A program made the position numbers and the translations under genes. A stretch of DNA of 64,000 bases from Penelope pileata (lineage: Eukaryota > Chordata > Aves > Galliformes > Cracidae), in NCBI GenBank assembly GCA_013396635.1, contig WBMW01005650.1, forward strand, positions 3,564,509 to 3,628,508, given 5' to 3'. Shown piece by piece: positions 44,334-55,745 of this stretch. The notes below the pieces were generated by a model. It had not been told where the DNA came from. It saw only the letters and a program-made list of their open reading frames with translations, and ran no database searches. How positions within the stretch are numbered: the first letter of the stretch is position 1; every line of letters starts with the position of its first letter.

Positions 44334-46531
44334 GTAAGTAAAAGATGTTTTATATTTGCTCCAAGTACTTTCTTTATAAGTGAAACTATATGAGTAAAAG
44401 AAAGTTCTTTCTTTTAAATAGTTTACACAGGATTTTCCTCTTCCAAAACCACCACTCACACAGATTTACCTATTACCTTAGCAGACTATTTTTCCCAATG
44501 CAGCTCAGCCAAATTCACAGAATTTGGAAGTTTTGAAGGTGTATGTTTAGGCTTGATATTGTTTAATGAAAATTCTAAGTCTGCTCTTTAGTATATCAAA
44601 ATGTTTTTAAGCAAGATATTTTAAGTAAAATAGAATGATGCCATCTCAGATATTCCCCACACAGCAAAACATATATAAAAAAGGAACATGTTCACAGAAA
44701 GCAAACTGTCATAAGCAGAGCCCTGTATTTAATATTCAGATCGAGGCAGCTCTGTCTCATCCCAGCAAACCCTTTTGACAAAAGCCATCCAATGTCTGCC
44801 AGCACTATTGAGTCCAGCTGAGGACAAATTTCAAGATGAACCTGAAATCAATTTGCCATCAAATTTTCATGCTTCTCCCAGACTATCTGTGGCATTTTAA
44901 TTACAAGCTCCCTAGGCGGGGGGTACTACAGATATTGACACTTAGCTCCTACAATAAACTTTATTGGCAACCTCTGTCTGAATGTAGTACTCAAGTAGAA
45001 TAACAAGAAATATATGAGGATATCTAAGCAATAAGGTGGCATAATCACTTCAGGGTCCTTTTGTTCCAAATGGTGGACAACTCTACTAAGGAAAATTTTC
45101 TGGATTAAAACAAACATCTGTTTGATGGAAAACTCACTTTAGTAATGAACTTGTACAAGATTTCAAGTCTTTCAAGAAGATAAGCAACATTTAGTTTCTT
45201 CCCTTTCCAATTTAATTTGGTAGTGTTCTCATCTAACATTTATAAATTCCTGAAGGACTTCCTGTTAGCAACTGCGTTCAACCTAGACCAGTGACAGGCT
45301 ACACAAGAAGAACCTAGTGATTTGCAAGTTCTGCAGTACAAAATTTGGAGCTTTTTTAGTAGACTTTCAGGAGCAGTGTGCATACATGCAGTGTCTTATT
45401 GAACACAGGGAGGGCAAGGTTGCTTGCAAGCCAATTTTCCTCACTATGAAATGTTTAGGAGAATGAAAGATTTATAAAAGAGACATTTAGAGAGGTTAGC
45501 ATGCCAATAGGAGGGTGGATTGCTATACATGGCTAGGGGAGATGTAGAAATAAGAAGAAGACAAGGTCACTCCAGATTGATGACAAATTTTAAATTTATA
45601 AAAGCAGCCTAGAGTTGCAACAAGGCAGTGAATACAAAAAATACACAGAAGAGGAAAAAGAATTGAACATTATCCCCACAGTGTTACATCCTAATAGGAA
45701 AAGATAGGAAATATGTAGCAGAAATAAAATACTGTGACAGCTGAAAAAGATTCAGTAACTAAAGACTGCAGGGTGTTTTACTGGGGTGTTTTTGGATATT
45801 TCCTAAGCTCCCAGGCAGGAGATACCAGCAGCAGACAAGCTGCTTTGCATGGGATGTCAGGGGGCCTGGATTACTGGTTAGACTGGAACCCCAGCACAAA
45901 ATGCACAAAGCTGAAAAAGAAAGACTTGTAATATTAGAAGATTTCAAAAAATTAAAAAGCAGGACTACAAGAAGTCCCATTTATTCAGTTTTATTTCTTA
46001 CTTATGTCCATTGTTAATACATGAAATTCAGGGTCTGACTGAAATTGATTCACTTGAAAGGCAGTGACATCTCTGTTGCTGCATTACTACTGGTGGTGCT
46101 CCACCAGACAATAAAAAAGGAAAAGGTTTCACTGCAGATGTTATATTCGTTGCTGCTGAGTATAAATTGAAATATAGAAAAATAAAGAACAAATTAAATT
46201 CTACATAAATATTGATCAAAACATTTCAACACTGTACTGCAAAACGCAGTTTCAGACATTAATCATTTTTCAGAGTTCACAAATAGTTTTGAAAAAATAG
46301 GCCTAATGAGACAAGTACTGCTAGGAAAGCTGAACAAGAATTGCATCTCTTTTCTTAACACTAGCACAAAGTCCAGCCTGAGAGAAAGAGAAGTTTGCAG
46401 GGAGAACAGCAAAGGCAGCAGTGGGAAATCTGGGTACACCTCCTACACCAGAGGGAAATCCTTTCACTCCCACACTCCCATACCGTGGCACAACACTATT
46501 GTCTCCATCAGAGCAGGTTTTTTTTTTTTTT
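44334..46531. other. Unique noncoding stretch
   Basis: No gene or transposon recognised in about 2.2 kb. Confidence 0.55.
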
Positions 46532-46540
46532 NNNNNTTTT
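46518..46540. other. Assembly gap inside a poly(T) tract
   Basis: Five N (46532-46536) interrupt a T run. As with the other N run in this window, this is a sequencing difficulty at a homopolymer. Confidence 0.95.
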
Positions 46541-49500
46541 AAACTGTGAAAGAGTCTGTTAAATTCCTCAACATATTTAAGTCAACACAGTTTCCTTTAA
46601 AAACTTGAGAACACAATTGCCTCACATCCTGAAGTATTTCCAGCCAAGTATCATCTATACATAACTCCGTCTAACAGCTCACAGCATGCCTCAGTAATCA
46701 TTTGTTTACAGTATCCATTAAATGAACCATTAAAGAAAAAGATCCAGGACATACTACTACTTGCAGCTCTATCTACCAGAAAGGATTTTCTGTTCTGTAC
46801 TTTGCTACAGAAAACCAAGCCCTCAGCTGCTTGTGGTCTGGCCCCAGGGGATGAGCACCCCACATCCCACAAGGCCGGGCACAGAGCTCCCCTCATGCTG
46901 TACCTCCTCACCTGTTCATCCCTACAGGAGATGCCAAGCAAAATCCCAGCACAGCCTTGTGTCAAGGCATGTTATCTATAGGATGTGTGCACACATAACT
47001 GGGTGGAGGGAGGCTACCTATTTCTATATGCATTCCCACAAAACCAATTTAGCTTTCACTACTGAACATATGAAGTTGTGTCATATGGAGGTCATTTTTT
47101 TTTTTTTTTCCAGTCCTGGCAGTTGATATAGACTGAAACATTGACATCATTTATATAACCTGATAATAAACATATGAACAAAAGTCAAAGCTGGTTGCTA
47201 AAACCCTGCAGAGAAGTTCTTAGAAAAATCCTCAAGACGTTAATTGCTTTAAGATGTTCATCCCAAATCCAATTTTTTTTTTAAGGTGAATTCTAAAAAT
47301 CAAATTCAGAGAAGAAAAGCTGTATGAAGTTGGCCTTTATTAAGTATTTTTCTGCTAATAACATACTCGCATAATCTGGCCTAATAGCTCAGAACCAGGC
47401 TGTGAAGGCTCCAGCAGATGTCTGCTGTGGGTACCGCAGGGTTTTAAACGAGGCGTTAGCTTGACCCATGAAGTACAAGCAGGGATTCCGAGGATGACTT
47501 TAAACTGCCTTGGGATATACACTCCTTCAATAACTGAACTAACAGATTCCGAATGTGAACATGGTTTGGCCACAACATTCTTTAAATTAGTTATATTTTA
47601 GTATAAATATGTCAGCAATGTGGGATCTAATGTCACCTCAGGAATTTCCTGAAACAGGTACCACTGCTATTAAAGGTGTCAGACTCCAGCTTTCAGCCAG
47701 AGCTCCACGCGCAGAGCGATGTATGTCCGTGGTGCTCTTTCTGGTTTTAATTCCACAAAATATTTGGCTTAATAAACTGGTCTGTCACAAAGCACACCAG
47801 ATACATAATAGGATAGTTAATAACAGAACAGCTTCAAATACCACATTCCCTCACGTTTTTGACAGCTTTAGTCATCCAATATCTTGTACAACGTAGTCAC
47901 ACTTGTTCTGTATGTTCACTAAGGACTAAAATGACTTTGCATACAAGGCTATGTATTTTCATTGTCATCAAGAAAAGTTAATTATTGAATAAATTGCAAC
48001 TTCAGAAATATAATGCATTAGGACAGAACCTATCCTTTTTGCCCGAAGAAGCTATTAAATTTCATCTCTTAGTTAGCAGACTAAAAATCTTAATTAGCAT
48101 TTTATTTTGGATAAATCCTTGCCAAGCCTGCACTGTCTGTTGCAAATATAAAAGGAGAGAGACTCAGCAGAAGAGGGTTTACATGTGAATACAGCATCAT
48201 TTTGAGTATTTCATAAAATCTGACAATATAATCTCAGACTTAAGAAACCAGCAAAAGTGGGCAGTTTTTCTGCTTGTCTGTGTTCCACTCAATGCTGAAT
48301 TCCTTTTCATTTATCAGCCAATGAGCTGTTTAAAAAGCTACATATAGTTAAAATCTTATAGCTGTGTAGTCAAATGTGGAATCTGAGGTACTATTAAAAA
48401 GAAGCATGTCTTTTTTTTTTTTTTTTTAATATATGCACAACTTCCATTACCATTGTGATAGATTTTCCAGTAAAACTATCATCAAATACACAGAATATGA
48501 TATTGAAAACAATCCATCAATTAACCAAGTTTTAACTTCTAATTTGATGAATTTTCAAGTGACTTTGTCAGCTATTTTGAAGCCATTATTACAACATGGG
48601 ATGCTGCACACCCACTGTACCACGAAGATTTAGGCCTCTTACAGCTAACAAGATGGAGACCCTTGGCCACCAACCATCTGCTTGTCAATGCACTCCCTGA
48701 CGACACCCAGCCTCTGGCATGGCTTCTGCCCAGCAGGGCTGTGTGCTCTTCTACAGATGTGTCGACCTTCCAGAGACCTTTGGATCTGGGGAGCTTTTGA
48801 CAAAGGCATATGTCCTTCTCAGCTTCCTTATTTCCTCACTGCTGAAGTGTTTCCCTGTCTCTAATGTATAGCAGAAATAACTGCTCTTGGAAGCTTAAGC
48901 TTTGCAGAGACTCATAGAGAAGGTATGTTACATGGACCCACAGGGAAAGCTATTTGACTTCTCAGCTAAGACCATCCCTGTTCAGTACAGCATCCAGGTC
49001 CTACCTGACAAGCCTAAGTACCACCACCTCCACTGAAGCAAAGCAACAGAAGAGAGGTCACAATGAAGGCAATCTATAGGTACAACAGCATTGTAGAAAA
49101 AGAGGGACAGAACTAGCCTCACCAAAACAGCTGCTTGCCAAACAGAAAAGGGTGGGAAAAGAGAATACTTTATTAACACAGTTACTCCCCTGGTTCCTCT
49201 TAAGAGTCAGGCAAACAGGCAGCTCCTCCCTCCCAGTCCCCAGGGACACTCAGGATCTGAAGAAACTGCAAAGGATCCTTTTGCCAGCATCCTACCAAAG
49301 GCTGTAGAGCACAAATGTTCCTTCACAATGTCCAACGAACTCCTGCAGGAACTCAAGAGATGATGCACTTCAAATGAAAGTACAGAAAACCATAGAAAGA
49401 AGACTAAAAGCAGCATGTGTTTCAAAGACAAAATGACTAACTGAATACCCATGCCACCCAGTGTGCACACAACATACAAAGCTGCTCAGCAACAAGGGGA

Positions 49501-49721
49501 AGGCATCGCCCAGATCTCAGGTTGCTGTCACCCGTTTGTCATGCAGCCACAGAGCAGGTGAGCACAGCTTCTTATCGCAGGAAAGACAAACTGATGAGAG
49601 TGACCAAATGTCCTCCACGGAACTGAGTTTTACATGAGGTCAATCAGTGAAAAAGCCCTCTGCTTTTTTTCTTTGCCTCTATGTTTTGCATTTTTGAGTA
49701 GGTTTCAAGGTAGAAGAGGTA
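46541..49721. other. Unique noncoding stretch with a small GC-rich patch
   Basis: A modest GC-rich patch at about 46790-46960 carries overlapping chance-like open frames on both strands. T runs lie near 47095-47110 and 48411-48427. No gene or repeat family is recognised. Confidence 0.5.
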
Positions 49722-49743
49722 TTAATAATAATAATAATAATAG
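49722..49743. repeat. (TAA)n microsatellite, about seven units
   Basis: An uninterrupted trinucleotide run of taa/ata units, likely variable in length between individuals. Confidence 0.92.
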
Positions 49744-50604
49744 AATAAAAGACTGTAGGAGGGCAATTGCAACGTTTTTAGACTCAACAGATCACCACAG
49801 GTTCTTCTCCACCTTAAACCCTTGGAACCTAGGACAAGTGTGTAAAGAGATAGCAGCACAAAACAAGAGACAGGTTACAAAAATCACTGCAAAATCTATC
49901 AAAAGAGTCTTTAGTGAGTTCAAAAGCAACAGAAAGGCCAAAGAATGATTGCAATAAGAGCATCTGAAGATCTTCATAAGAATGTTTCGAAGGTGTAAGA
50001 AGAACAGAAGGCAATTTCAATGCAATATAGACAGAGGCTGACAGCAGATTAGGATTTGCTAAGAAGTAGCTGATTTCTGCTCAGCTTTTTGGACGAGGAA
50101 GAGCAAGAAAAGGGGCAGCTGTTGAAATAGAACAATTCAGCTGAGTGCACTGTAGTAAGAAAGAGAAGTTGACCAAACTAATGCATTTTTTAATGTTAGA
50201 GTGTTCAGCAGCACAGTGAGGACTTCCAGTTGCCAGAAAGTTTGGGGCTCGGGGCGGGGGGAGCAGTTGGTCTCCATGCATTCTGTCCCCAGGGTCCCTC
50301 AGCATGGGCAAATGAAAGCTGTAATGACCCACTGCATAAACTAAATCCCTTAGAGATGAAACGCAATGCTAGATTCAAGCATAAATACAAAACTGGGAGT
50401 AAAATAGCAGGATAGCTTCAAGGCCATAACCACATCTTGATACAAGATTACAGACCTGGGGAGGTTAACATCGTGTTTCAAAGATATTGCTCAAGGAAGG
50501 ACTTTTAAACCTGTATATTAAAACTAATGAGCTGAATAGGCCATGCATTAAAAAGCTAAAATCTGGTGTCATTCTTGGAAGACTGAAGACAAGCACGATC
50601 ATTT
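49744..50604. other. Unique noncoding stretch
   Basis: No gene or transposon recognised. A G-rich run (ggctcggggcggggggagc) lies near 50246-50264. Confidence 0.5.
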
Positions 50605-50815
50605 TTTGCTCCCCTGAATGTTGAATTACAGTGATTAGATTCCTCTACAAGCTGCATTAATTTGTTATTTGCATGGAGACAGTGTAATAGGAAAACATTT
50701 TCCACATTAGTGCAACAGACAGCTTTTATGCCTGAGCTCTATAAAGAATAAATTTGCAATTTTCTAGAAAGAAATAAGGTAATGAATAACTGGAATTCCA
50801 GGGTGGGAAATATTG
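50605..50815. promoter_or_regulatory. Enhancer-like block (octamer and homeodomain motifs), speculative
   Basis: The block contains an exact octamer atttgcat (50667-50674) beside gcattaattt, further taat/atta cores, and a balanced word composition unlike the simple AT-rich flanks. Such combinations are typical of POU/homeodomain-bound conserved noncoding elements near developmental genes. Conservation cannot be judged from one sequence. Confidence 0.22.
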
Positions 50816-51309
50816 CTTCTCTGTACAGTAGCCATTTCAATTAAATACACAAGATTGAGACTACCACATCTTCATTGCTACGTACTAAGAAGCAGGGGTT
50901 TGCCTGGGCCACGTGGTCACATTTTCTAATAAAATAAAAGTTAAATTTGAATAGTTAGAAGGAATGAGAATGACCCAAAATAAGACTTAGTAAAAACAGA
51001 CCAACACAAAGAAACACATTAAAGTAGGCATAAATGACTCATATTCCATACCCTTAAACATGTTCAGCCCCAAACTGTGGATATAAGATTTTCTTTTTGT
51101 AATATAGCAGTACTTTTGCCATTCTTTTGCAAGAGCATTAATAGGGATGCTTTTCTTCTGCTGCACAAATCTCTCTATATTTCACATAGTCAATGAAGGG
51201 GCACGGGTCGATAAAAGCCAAAATTATGAATTCTAATACTGTGTTTTATCGGCTTCAGCAAGGGTGAAATTTCACCCACTTTTTTTCAATCTTTTATGAA
51301 AACAAACAG
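50816..51309. other. Unique noncoding stretch
   Basis: Includes an inverted repeat cgataaaa/ttttatcg (51209-51216 with 51244-51251). No gene or transposon recognised. Confidence 0.5.
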
Positions 51310-51416
51310 GCTTAGGTTGCTACCAGGAAAACTGTTTGCTTAGTTTGTTACCAGGAAAACTGATAAAGCATTTACCAATGGGTAAAGTTATTGTTTACCA
51401 ATGGGTAAAGTTATCT
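51310..51416. repeat. Two adjacent tandem duplications (28-bp and 23-bp units)
   Basis: A 28-bp unit beginning gcttag and containing taccaggaaaactg is present twice in tandem (51310-51337 and 51338-51365, few mismatches). Immediately after, a different 23-bp unit beginning tttaccaatgggtaaagtta is present twice in tandem (51371-51393 and 51394-51416, 21 of 23 identical). The second unit contains the short dyad ttacc/ggtaa. Confidence 0.93.
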
Positions 51417-54400
51417 GCCGCTACACTTTAGATGATTAAACTTCAAACACATAATCATTTTATTCTTCAGATTTTCTTAGATGGCAGTTGTCACTCTATG
51501 CTTACTTTAATTCCCTTTGTAGAAACTTCTTGTTTTTTCAATCAAATCTTTATAACTTTAACATAAAGCAATGCTTTACGTGCAGCACAAAAGTTCAATA
51601 TTGAGATGCAAAGAGCTTTCCACAAATGCAGATGGTGTTGTCAAACTCAACCACACCACCTCTGCCACAGGACCTTTTTCTTCCATTAACATCAGTGGGC
51701 TATAGCTAATATTTTGATTGTTTCAGTTCAGATGCATACTCCGAATCTAGAATTCTACACTAAATGAAGAATGTTAGTAGAAAAGTAAAAACAAGAACTG
51801 GCTTGAAAAGGTTACTAACATTCAGGCTGAAGCGAAATAGAGATGGTTGCTAGAAAACTAATATTTGTATCCCTACAGTGTTAATTATGCCCTGGATTTT
51901 AAGGAGATTTTAAATTGCCTCTTTCAACAGATGTTCTCTTAAAAGAATGGCTTATTTGGGAAATGATAGGTCTTTGTCAAAGCTTACCCAGTGGAATACA
52001 AACATTAGTATCAACTAACTATAGCCCCAAGTAGTACAAACTCTTTATTCCCAACAACAATATGCTGCCACTGTCAGCAGCAAGCTTACTAATTGTGTGC
52101 AAGATTTTCTGAGCCACTGCAGAGGAAGAGCCAGTTCAGCTCCACTAGTTCAGCTGACACGCTTCCCTCTGCAGAGGCAGCTGCAGTGAGACCAGTCAGA
52201 CACGCAGGGTGGTTTCGGTGCCCCAGTTAAGGCACTGCTGTGTGCCTGCTCAGCCCATCTTTGCTCCTTACCTCAGAGGCCTCACCAACTCCCTTCGCCT
52301 GGGTTATCTCATTTCACCTGAAACTTATAAGGCGTGGAAATACACACTGCAGCGCAGGAAATCTTACTCGACCTGCTTTAAATACAGCCCTAGTTTTATA
52401 CTGAGGGTTTGGTTTCACACAGTCAATTTATTTTGATGACAGAATAGCGAAAACCCCTCATCCAGCCCCTGAAAGATGCACTGAAGTCTGCCCCCAGGCT
52501 GCCTCTTTCTTTCCTTCATCTTACAGACAAGAGGCCAAATTACAAAATGTGATCAATGAACAAAATACCTCTGACAGCTATGGATATTGTTTTTATAAAA
52601 ATAAAGCCTCAAAATAAAAATGAAGTAAAATAAAGAATTCAAGTTCTATATATATTATTAGGCAATGCCATATTTTGAGTGTTTTAAGCAATAACAGAAA
52701 ATTTCCCTGAAAGCAGATTCCAGACAAGCAGATATGAATATTATCAAATCAAATTTGGATTAATAGAGTTAGACTCAGGAATGAGAAATTTACCATACTG
52801 CCATAAACCAAATTTAATCAAAACAATGAGAATCTTGGAAATCAATTTTCACAGCTCATTTCTCACACTGAGGATTAAACCCAGAATTTATTTACGTGAT
52901 TAATTTGAGCAGTCTTTTCTAGTTTCCCTATAAAGGAACCTACCTAGAATTAAGCCAAGCTGCTATTGCTACAGAGCGCAACTCTTTGTGCATTTCATTG
53001 GTTACCAGTTTCCTGTTAAAATAAGTAGTTGTGTACCAAGAAACTATAATATCTTGGCAAGATAAAAGACCTTCTCCATAAATAGCTTATGCATTCACTC
53101 CTATCATTATCCAAAATGTTGGATGTCCATAACAATAAAAATTGAAAATGAGAAACAAAGTGTGCTTAGTATTGAAATGCACACTTTTTAGAAAAATTAT
53201 TTTGTGAAAAACTCAGATTGTAGTCAAACTGCAGTTTCAGAAAGACATGTCTGATATCTTCTTGTGTCAGTAGCAGAACTCCCTGAACCTCACAAGAGCC
53301 AGGATTTCAGCCTATGCTCAGGCTAACCCACGTCCGGGTTGTTTTACTGCAGTGAATTAAAACAGTGGGATTTCTCTGCTTCTTATTAAATAACAACAGT
53401 CACTTCCTACCTATTTGGCACTTATCCTTAGAATATAATAGGTTAGGTACTGCCTCTTTCATTTTCAAATTCATGGTTGCTTGGTGGTCTTAATTTTCTG
53501 AAAGTACTCAAAGATGACAGATTAATAGGTGGTTCCTTGAAACTATGTGGGCAGATCTTTAATGGAGCTCATTAGTTTATATTAGTGAATAGCACACAGA
53601 GATAGGAAAGTTGTTCCTAGAGGACAACACCTCTACTTCTATATAAAAGAAAAATCAAATTAACAAAAATTAAAATTTTCTCTTCTATGATTAAGTAAAC
53701 AGTAATTAAGTCAATTTACAGACAAAAAGAAACAAAATCAATTATTTATTTAGTATAAATATTAAAGAAAATTCCAAAATGTATTTTGGTGCTAAAGTGT
53801 TTTTTTGCTACAAAGCCCTCTAGGTCTAATTTCTGACAGAATTCAGCTGTCCTTAACACCAATGAACGAGAATCTTTTGAGATTTACCAAGCATACCTTG
53901 TACATCTGTTTATTGTCTCGGACACTGAGCGGGATAGCAGGCTGCTGCTCGACCCAGCAGAGCATTCTGTGGGATCTCCTATCATAATAAGCCTTGAGCT
54001 AGGAATGCATTATGAAGAAAATAATAATCACAACATCAAATACAAGTCAAGCTTGGCACACAACCAAAAAACCCTGGAAATTTATATTAACATGGCACAC
54101 ATAAAAGGATTTCATTTTACACAAAACATTTCTTTAACTTTATTGGACTTTTTTTCAGCACCTGCTTAGGTTTCCAGGTAACCATGAAGTTTAATAAACC
54201 TGTACAATGATAATTAAACACTGTAAATAATTTATCTGCTTAATCTTCCTAACTGGCCTTTTATTCCTTTGTAGAAAAGTGATCCTTGCTGACATTCTGA
54301 ATAAGGTTGGCAAAATAAGTGCAGTGAGGAGTGGTAGCATAAAGTGGATTTGCTCTCAATAATGTATGAAGCCACATGCTGGGTAGAGGAATCCTCACAA

Positions 54401-55449
54401 AAGCAGCACCACAGCAATCTGTTCCTTTCATCTGTAGCCAGCATTTAAAGCGAAGGTGCTGCTCCGAATCAAAAGCACAATCATTCATTTGTGAGCAGAT
54501 GTCCTTCACACGGCAGGCAGCACTTTTTCAAAACAGATCTGAACAAATGCACTGCTGTGAGACAAGTTCCCCTACCCATTAAAGAAAGAACACAGTATAT
54601 ATTAATTTAGCAGGTTGTTCAATGTTTTAAAGTAGAATTTATGAAGCAGAAAAAGCATGTGGTGAGACAAAATGGCTTTCAAACTAAAATATGAAAAAGC
54701 TCCCCCAGTTATTCATTTGCAAAATGCTAGATACCAAGGCTCGTGACAATAGTTTTTGCAGAAAATAAGCTGAAATGTGAGCTGTGTGAATTTCCACAGC
54801 ATACTCAGATTATTAACTAAAAGAGGCCATTGACTCGAGAATATCAGTAAGATGGTAAGATTGCATATAGATGTATTCTGCATTCACAATTTTTTTCATA
54901 GAATTTACGATTAAATCAAAGTGAGAGTTGTGCAAAGCTGTTGGGAGCCTGCACCATTTAGCAAAGCAAACCCAAGAGCTGCTGAGAAAGTCAGTTCCGA
55001 TAGTTTTGGTTAAATAGATTTTTGTAGCTCCCTCTGCACACATAAACTTTTTTTGAAGAGTATTTCTTTTTCTAATAAAAACATTTGGATGTGGTCCATC
55101 CACACTGTGATAGACAAAGATTCACAGTGGCTCCTGCGTGAGCCAGCCTAGGAGCTTTGTTATGAAAATCACTCAGGGTGCTCTTTCAATTTTTGGAGCA
55201 CATTCCTATTACAAACAGTAAAATATCCATTATAAAGTAACACTCAAACTTTTCTCCTCACTCCCAACAATTTGAAACACCTCACTCCCTCAATTACAGC
55301 AATTATATATGCCGTATGCATATTAACAGCAATGGAGACATTGTAAAAGCACGATGTTATCCACTGAAGGCACAGTCCAAACCCTTCTGCAATGACTACA
55401 AGGGAGAGGCAGCTACACTGCTGTATGTGTGCTGTTCTGCCAATTGTTC
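51417..55449. other. Long unique noncoding stretch
   Basis: About 4 kb without a recognisable gene. A mildly GC-richer part lies at 52100-52350, with a 75-codon chance-like open frame. No LTR, CR1 or RNA gene is seen. Confidence 0.55.
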
Positions 55450-55745
55450 AACCTGTCGGTTAGCTCGTTCCTCTGGGTCCTTCTGTCACCCTTTCCTAGG
55501 AAGGAGGAGCAAGCAGAGCTAGCGATGCACGTGTAAGCCATGAGACTGGGACCATAATTTCAGCCACATCCCCAGAGCCCATTGAGCCCCCAGTGCCACC
55601 TGCAGCTGCAGCCGGGCTGTGCCCCAGCTCCCAGCACCCACACGGGCTCCGGGCACCCTGCAGGCTCTGCACGTCCCATAGCCGCCTGCGCACCAAGCCC
55701 TACTGCCAGCTTGCACCAACAGAAGTCACAACTCTTTCCTCCCCC
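55450..55745. other. GC-rich patch with several CpGs
   Basis: The GC-richest part of the window, centred on 55560-55720, with multiple CpGs in a region where CpG is otherwise rare. An E-box cacgtg lies at 55528-55533. Overlapping open frames on the minus strand (66 codons each) and plus strand have Ala/Gly/Pro/Ser-rich translations with no known domain. The patch is too short for a standard CpG island. It could be a weak promoter, an orphan unmethylated element or an exon of an unknown transcript. Confidence 0.35.

Noticed and set aside
51209..51257. A fourth interleaved inverted repeat (cgataaaa/ttttatcg with aagcc/ggctt)
   Set aside because: The second pair is only 5 bp and the loop is long, so chance is a sufficient explanation.
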